Shown here piece after piece: positions 59,992-64,000 of a stretch of DNA of 64,000 nucleotides. A program made the translations under genes and the position numbers. The stretch's first letter is position 1; each line of letters opens with the position of its first letter. The notes beneath the pieces were generated by a model. That model was not told where the DNA came from. It saw only the letters and a list, made by a program, of their open reading frames with translations, and did not search any database. Source of the DNA: DAONFI01 sp035403485 (GTDB taxonomy: Bacteria; Planctomycetota; Phycisphaerae; SM23-33); NCBI GenBank assembly GCA_964536835.1, contig CAZIAZ010000007.1, forward strand, positions 7,367 through 71,366. The letters are read 5' to 3'.

Positions 59992-61029
59992 TTAATGTCT
60001 ATCAATCATATCCATTGCCGCTGAAATTACAAGTTCCGGCTGTATGGATTGCATGCATGTTATATGGTTGCAGCGTTTTTTGAGGCATCCGCTGCAAGGG
60101 ACGTCAGCGACGAGTGCTTTGCCTTTCAGGTATGGCCCTGTCATTTCCGTTCGCGTCGGCCCAAGCAGAGTGACGCAGTCGACTCCCACCGCCGGTGCGA
60201 TGAATTTTGCTGCCGAATCGCTACATATTACGCCCCGCGAGCCGGCGATTAATGCCGCCATTTCCCGCAGGGATGTTTTGCCGGCCATATTTATGACTTG
60301 CGGCCCCATATTTTCCGCGACGCTTTGGCAGAGTGTCATTTCATCGGCTGCCGGCGAACCGCTTATGACGACGGTTATTCTGGCTGATATTGCTGCGATT
60401 ACTTTTCGCCAGTGTCGCACGGGATATTTTTTGGTATTCCACCGGGTCGGCGGCACGCATACGATATAGTCGCCGCCGGGCAGCATGTTTTGAATCGTTT
60501 TTTTTGCCTCGTCGTCTATTTTGAGATACATGTCCTGTGGCTTGGCGTCCAGGTTAAGCGAGCGGGCGAGTTCGATATTGCGGTCGACGGTATGCGGCAG
60601 TTGCGGCGTAAAGGCGTGATTGTAGAAGATATGGCCGCCTTCGCGGGCGTCGCCGAAGCCGGCTCGCAGTTTCGCGTGCGTAAAGAGCGAAAAAATACCG
60701 CTACGCACCAGGCCCTGCAGGTCTATCACCCAGTCATATTCACCGCCTGCGAGGGTACGGTAAAATTGCCACAATGCACCGGCTGCGTCGGCTGACCGCC
60801 AGCAGCGGCCGAGACGTTTACGCTCGAACGGCACAAGTGCGTTTATCTGGCCGTCGTCGCGGAGGATGTCCATGCAGGCGGTCGATATCAGCCAGTCAAC
60901 CTTTGTCGCTGGATGGGTACGTTTAAGGCCGCGGAGTACCGGCAGGGCGGTTATCACGTCGCCGAGCGAACTTGGCTTGATGATTAATGCTTTTTGCGGG
61001 GCGGAAATATTTTCAGATTGATTGGCCAT
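59992..61029 (-). CDS. Glycosyltransferase family 9 (heptosyltransferase-like)
   Basis: A 345-residue cytoplasmic GT-B enzyme of the ADP-heptose:LPS type. ALIIKPSSLGDVITALPVLRGL is the N-terminal GT9 motif, VIDLQGLVRSG the next, and ICSDSAAKFIAPAVGVDCVTLLG the donor-binding region (the usual DTGxxH is SDSAAK). It adds a sugar to a lipid-linked core. CSGCLKKRCNHITCMQSI near the C-terminus is the Cys-rich tail common to GT9 enzymes. It overlaps the kinase gene by 17 bp. Third of three genes in an envelope glycan operon. Confidence 0.92.
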   Translation of the reverse strand: MANQSENISAPQKALIIKPSSLGDVITALPVLRGLKRTHPATKVDWLISTACMDILRDDGQINALVPFERKRLGRCWRSADAAGALWQFYRTLAGGEYDWVIDLQGLVRSGIFSLFTHAKLRAGFGDAREGGHIFYNHAFTPQLPHTVDRNIELARSLNLDAKPQDMYLKIDDEAKKTIQNMLPGGDYIVCVPPTRWNTKKYPVRHWRKVIAAISARITVVISGSPAADEMTLCQSVAENMGPQVINMAGKTSLREMAALIAGSRGVICSDSAAKFIAPAVGVDCVTLLGPTRTEMTGPYLKGKALVADVPCSGCLKKRCNHITCMQSIQPELVISAAMDMIDRH

Positions 61030-62791
61030 TTTTATGATTTAGGGTAAAGAACCATTTTCTTTGGGCTTTTTGCTGTTTCCGGCGGCTTTTAATCTGTTTT
61101 GTGAGTTTATTTTCGCCCCATCGCTCTATCAGCCGCCAGTAAGGTTTGTAATAAAGCTCGCCGCAGCCCGGCCGACGCATGTAAGCCATCAACAGCCGCA
61201 TGAAACCGGCATGCGTCAGTGTATGACACTGCTGCAATGCCACGAATACACGCGTAAGGCCCTTGTAACGCTGGCGGAGGGTGACCCTGAATTCCTTGCT
61301 GACCGCGTCCAGGTCGAGAAAGGCGATTTCAGGAATCTGGTCGCTATCGATGAACACTATCATGTTGGTGGCTTTGAGGTCGCGATGCGTAAAGCCCATG
61401 TCATGCATGTACTGCAACGACTTGCCGAGTATTTCCATAGTTCGATAGATGCATTTTTCCCATTCAGGCCGTTTTGTCGATTTTGCCGGCTGGGTTGTGA
61501 GATTGCATGTCATGAATCGCTGGAGGCTCGGCGAGTCCAGCGTTTCGGTAATTAAAATGCTGTCGAGCAGAAAAGGCCCGATACGTTTCTCCAGGGCAGC
61601 CATCGGCAGGGGCGTCGGTATGCGTCGCGTCAGGAACATCTGGCCGAGCCGGAAAGCGCTGACCGCGCGGGACGGCCGCAGACAGTCTAGGATGGCGTTG
61701 ATTTTCTTCTTGCGCCTGGCCTGTTTTATGTGCACGTCGACCTGCTTGTCGCCGATGGTTATTATTCGCCGTATTACCCGTACCGAGGCGGATTCCTTGA
61801 CCACTTCCACGTCATCGCCGTAGAGCAGTTTTTCCGGCTGCCTGAGCAGTTGCTGCCAGTCGGTAATTCGGAATTCCATCTTTGCAGCCCTGCTGTTTAG
61901 CATGCGTCGTTTCGAGGCGAGTATTACGTGGCCTTTCCAGTGGTTTTTGAGTTTCAGGCGTGCAAAATAGAGATTTTTCCTGCCCAGCACACGTCGGTCG
62001 CGCTGACGGTATAGCCGGCCGGCGTGTTTGGCCCAGAAAAATTCCACCAGCCACTGCCAGCCTCTCAATGTGCCCTTTACCTTCGCCGCTTTCATGTATG
62101 TACGCAGAAATTTCAATCTCTCCGTTCGCGTCGTTGACGCCAGGCGGTCATGCATGAGCATCGCCATGTTTATTGACCGGCGGCGGCGATGCATTCTGCC
62201 GTGCAGACGTATGCGGTGCAGATCCATCACCGCCAATCGCACGTCATTGCCGTTTTTAGTCAGAAAGATATTGCCGCAGTGCAGGTCGCGATGTTCAATG
62301 CCGGCGGCGTGCATTTTAGCCAAAAATTCGGCGAGCATGTTTATGCATACCCGTATTCGTTGTTTGCCGGCTGAGCCGCCGTTTAGCTGCTGTTCGTGCC
62401 ACTTGTCCAGCGGCATGGCCGGATTGAGCGATTCGGTGAGTATCCATTGGCTGAGATTGTCGTTGCGATACGCCAGTACCCTGGCTGTGGCTATGCCGTT
62501 AGCCGCCAGTATGCGTGAAAATTCAAACTCACGTTTTGCGTCGCTTTTTGTCAGGCGGCTTTTGAGATTGTGCAGAGTGCTGCGGCTGTGGAACTGTTTG
62601 AGGAACACTTCCCCGCCGTTCGGCAGGCGGCCCTGCCAGACGGTGCGAGACGGATTCTGTTTTATCCTGTTCCAGCCGGCTGACGCCGGCGAGCTGAACA
62701 TCGACAGACAACTTCGGAGTTCTTCTGCGGTCTGCCTGTCAGCCCATACGATACTGCCGGATTTGTAGCCTTTTTTGTCTATTCTGCTCAA
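61013..62791 (-). CDS. Tandem double LPS-type kinase (WaaP/Kdo-kinase-like)
   Basis: A 592-residue protein with two protein-kinase-like domains. Domain 1 (about residues 40-240) has VFLKQF (ATP Lys), HRDLHCGNIF and VMDLHRI. Domain 2 (about residues 310-560) has VDVHIKQA, HRDLKATNMIVF and AFLDLDAV. Both catalytic loops have Asp and Asn; the usual DFG is DLH and DLD. The family phosphorylates heptose or Kdo in LPS core, so a fusion could phosphorylate two positions. The start is TTG at 62791 with GAGG upstream. It lies between two glycosyltransferase genes. Confidence 0.87.
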   Translation of the reverse strand: MSRIDKKGYKSGSIVWADRQTAEELRSCLSMFSSPASAGWNRIKQNPSRTVWQGRLPNGGEVFLKQFHSRSTLHNLKSRLTKSDAKREFEFSRILAANGIATARVLAYRNDNLSQWILTESLNPAMPLDKWHEQQLNGGSAGKQRIRVCINMLAEFLAKMHAAGIEHRDLHCGNIFLTKNGNDVRLAVMDLHRIRLHGRMHRRRRSINMAMLMHDRLASTTRTERLKFLRTYMKAAKVKGTLRGWQWLVEFFWAKHAGRLYRQRDRRVLGRKNLYFARLKLKNHWKGHVILASKRRMLNSRAAKMEFRITDWQQLLRQPEKLLYGDDVEVVKESASVRVIRRIITIGDKQVDVHIKQARRKKKINAILDCLRPSRAVSAFRLGQMFLTRRIPTPLPMAALEKRIGPFLLDSILITETLDSPSLQRFMTCNLTTQPAKSTKRPEWEKCIYRTMEILGKSLQYMHDMGFTHRDLKATNMIVFIDSDQIPEIAFLDLDAVSKEFRVTLRQRYKGLTRVFVALQQCHTLTHAGFMRLLMAYMRRPGCGELYYKPYWRLIERWGENKLTKQIKSRRKQQKAQRKWFFTLNHKNGQSI

Positions 62792-62798
62792 AATTTCC

Positions 62799-63836
62799 TC
62801 ACTTTAATCCGGCGTATATATTTTCCAGAGTGCCGCGAACGGCATCCGGAGAGTTTCCGTGCATTGTGTTTGCAGCCCGTTGCGAGAGAGTATCGCGAAG
62901 CTGTTCGTCATCCAGCAGTTTCAGTATTTCGGATGCAACTGCCGCCGGGTCGCCTGCGCGGCACGTCAGGACAGCGTCTTTCTTGTCGGCGCAGAAATCC
63001 TGCAAATCCGGCGTGTCGGACACTATGGTGGCGCAGGACGCCGCCAGAGCTGCCGCTGCTCCGTTTATGCCTACGTCCTGCTGATTGCAGCACAATACTA
63101 CATCGGCTGCACACATGGCGTCTATATAGTCAAAACGTTCACCGGTGTAAAAAATATCGTGAATGTAACCGGTCGTGGCGGCGAAGCGGCGAATGTTTTT
63201 TTCGTCCGGCCCCTTGCCTGGATATATTAGTTTGAGGTCGCTCATGACATTCCGCAAGATGCCCAGCGCCCAGGCAGCCATCTTTTGCGGCCCCATTCTG
63301 TACAGCGGGCCGGCTGTCGCCAACACGGCTGTGGCTGACGATATGCCCAGCGATGCACGCATGCGGGTCCGGCGTTCAAGTCTGTCGCTGATAATTTCGG
63401 CGGCTGGCGGCAGCACGAAGATATGTTTCGGGTCGGCGTGCATTTCTACCAAAGTCTGTCTGGCGGTGTGCGTCGGCAGGGTCAGCCCGGCGCGAAAGCG
63501 GCCCAAATCCCACGGCAGATATTTTTGGGGCTTTTTCTCAAGCGGCAAAGCCGGCAGGGACAGCAGGACTTTCGCTCCGCATAATTCCGCCGCATGTGCA
63601 GCCAGCTCAAGAAGGCTGTACGACCAGACGTGAAATATGGCGTTTTCAGGTGCGGCTTGCGCTATCAGTTTTGCCGTCCGGCCGGCTGGGAATAGTTTTT
63701 TGATGTACTTCGTGCCGTTTGGTGGACAGTCGCTGTCGCCGACAGCCATGACGATGTCACAGTCGCGAACCAGCAGACGCAACTGCTGGAGCATATCGAA
63801 CGGCGTTTGCTTGTCAATAAGGTGTAAGGTTCTCAT
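62799..63836 (-). CDS. Glycosyltransferase family 4-like
   Basis: A 345-residue GT-B glycosyltransferase. FHVWSYSLLELAAHAAELCGAK resembles the acceptor domain. KLIYPGKGPDEKNIRRFAAT and DAMCAADVVLCCNQQDVGINGAAAALAASCATIVSD-type sequence (about residues 240-275) gives the donor site, with Gln/Asp replacing the more usual EGF-x3-E. This predicts a nucleotide-sugar-dependent enzyme in cell-surface glycan assembly. No Shine-Dalgarno precedes the ATG at 63836. It is the first gene of the operon, 7 bp before the kinase. Confidence 0.8.
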   Translation of the reverse strand: MRTLHLIDKQTPFDMLQQLRLLVRDCDIVMAVGDSDCPPNGTKYIKKLFPAGRTAKLIAQAAPENAIFHVWSYSLLELAAHAAELCGAKVLLSLPALPLEKKPQKYLPWDLGRFRAGLTLPTHTARQTLVEMHADPKHIFVLPPAAEIISDRLERRTRMRASLGISSATAVLATAGPLYRMGPQKMAAWALGILRNVMSDLKLIYPGKGPDEKNIRRFAATTGYIHDIFYTGERFDYIDAMCAADVVLCCNQQDVGINGAAAALAASCATIVSDTPDLQDFCADKKDAVLTCRAGDPAAVASEILKLLDDEQLRDTLSQRAANTMHGNSPDAVRGTLENIYAGLK

Positions 63837-63883
63837 AAGCCGGTATTGTAATAATTCCCCAAAAAATTCTCAACTTGATAACG

Positions 63884-64000
63884 TCTGGAACATTGAAAAG
63901 TTGAGAGTTCCGGTTTTTGCGCCAGAGCATGTTAAACTTGAGATGCGACACTTTATGCGTTGGCGAAACGAGCTGTGCAAGGAAGGCGAAGCAGGAATAC
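63884..64000. repeat. Palindromic repeat, copy 8 (cut by the window end)
   Basis: Begins TCTGGAACATTGAAAAGTTGAGAGTTCC, like the right end of the 56854 copy read in reverse. It then changes to AGAGCATGTTAAACTTGAG, as in the 42207 copy, and reaches the core GCAAGGAAGGCGAAGCAG at the window end. It is a composite of two end types. Confidence 0.7.

Overview
The window looks like a chromosomal segment of an anaerobic or microaerophilic Gram-negative-type bacterium, most likely a planctomycete close to class Phycisphaerae. This is inferred from gene content, not from a database search. The pointers are a PEP-CTERM secreted protein, a pseudopilin-type secreted protein, a tRNA-binding-domain-less PheT, GlnS with a partner tRNA-Gln, Feo iron uptake, LPS-core style glycosyltransferases and kinases, and an anaerobe-type orange-protein (ORP) cluster. 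Most of the window is housekeeping DNA. No phage, insertion sequence or CRISPR array was seen.

Layout. 1-1.5 kb: divergent ArsR and MarR regulators. 1.5-6.2 kb: hisH-hisA, an OmpA-type lipoprotein, a prepilin peptidase and a DJ-1/PfpI protein, all on the minus strand. 6.3-11.2 kb: a DUF6786-like protein, glnS, and iscS-iscU. 11.2-15.6 kb: an AT-rich gap with paired DnaA-box-like sites, a degenerate amidase, a sirtuin between palindromic repeats, and pgi. 16-24.2 kb: an iron block, with a DtxR-type repressor at one end, feoB-feoA-feoC at the other, and a PEP-CTERM protein, a pseudopilin, a Cys-rich exported protein and an OprB porin between. 24.2-28 kb: pheT-hflX and tRNA-Asp. 28.1-31.4 kb: a Cys-containing small protein and an S41 protease. 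31.5-37.3 kb: prs-rplY-pth-rpsF-ssb-rpsR-rplI and dnaB. 37.4-40.8 kb: tRNA-Gln, a probable ~190-nt ncRNA, then uspA-MBOAT-SGNH. 40.9-45.6 kb: dnaN, a TPR protein, rhomboid and Nudix. 45.7-52.5 kb: the ORP-like cluster. 52.5-58.4 kb: HAD, holA, pyrK, two lipoproteins, coaD, a TPR protein. 58.6-63.8 kb: DUF2617-like and DUF2062 proteins, then an envelope glycan operon.

The most interesting region is 45.7-52.5 kb. Two divergent operons carry MinD-type ATPases with inserted ferredoxin domains, an Mrp ATPase, three NifX/ORP-like proteins, a DUF5320 protein and an AdoMet-decarboxylase-like protein. They flank a sigma-54 activator gene. Each operon has a good -24/-12 promoter match, and a near-identical 18-bp site lies in inverted orientation at each end of the activator gene, about 100-125 bp behind each promoter. 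This resembles the two divergent sigma-54-controlled orp operons of Desulfovibrio vulgaris, but with extra members.

Other unusual structure: a dispersed family of long palindromic repeats with a shared core (12.3, 27.5, 42.2, 56.9 and 63.9 kb), one of which supplies a stop codon; a 43-bp tandem array just upstream of the DUF2062 gene, whose units repeat that gene's start context as three-codon ORFs; and a candidate 6S-like RNA with its own promoter and terminator.
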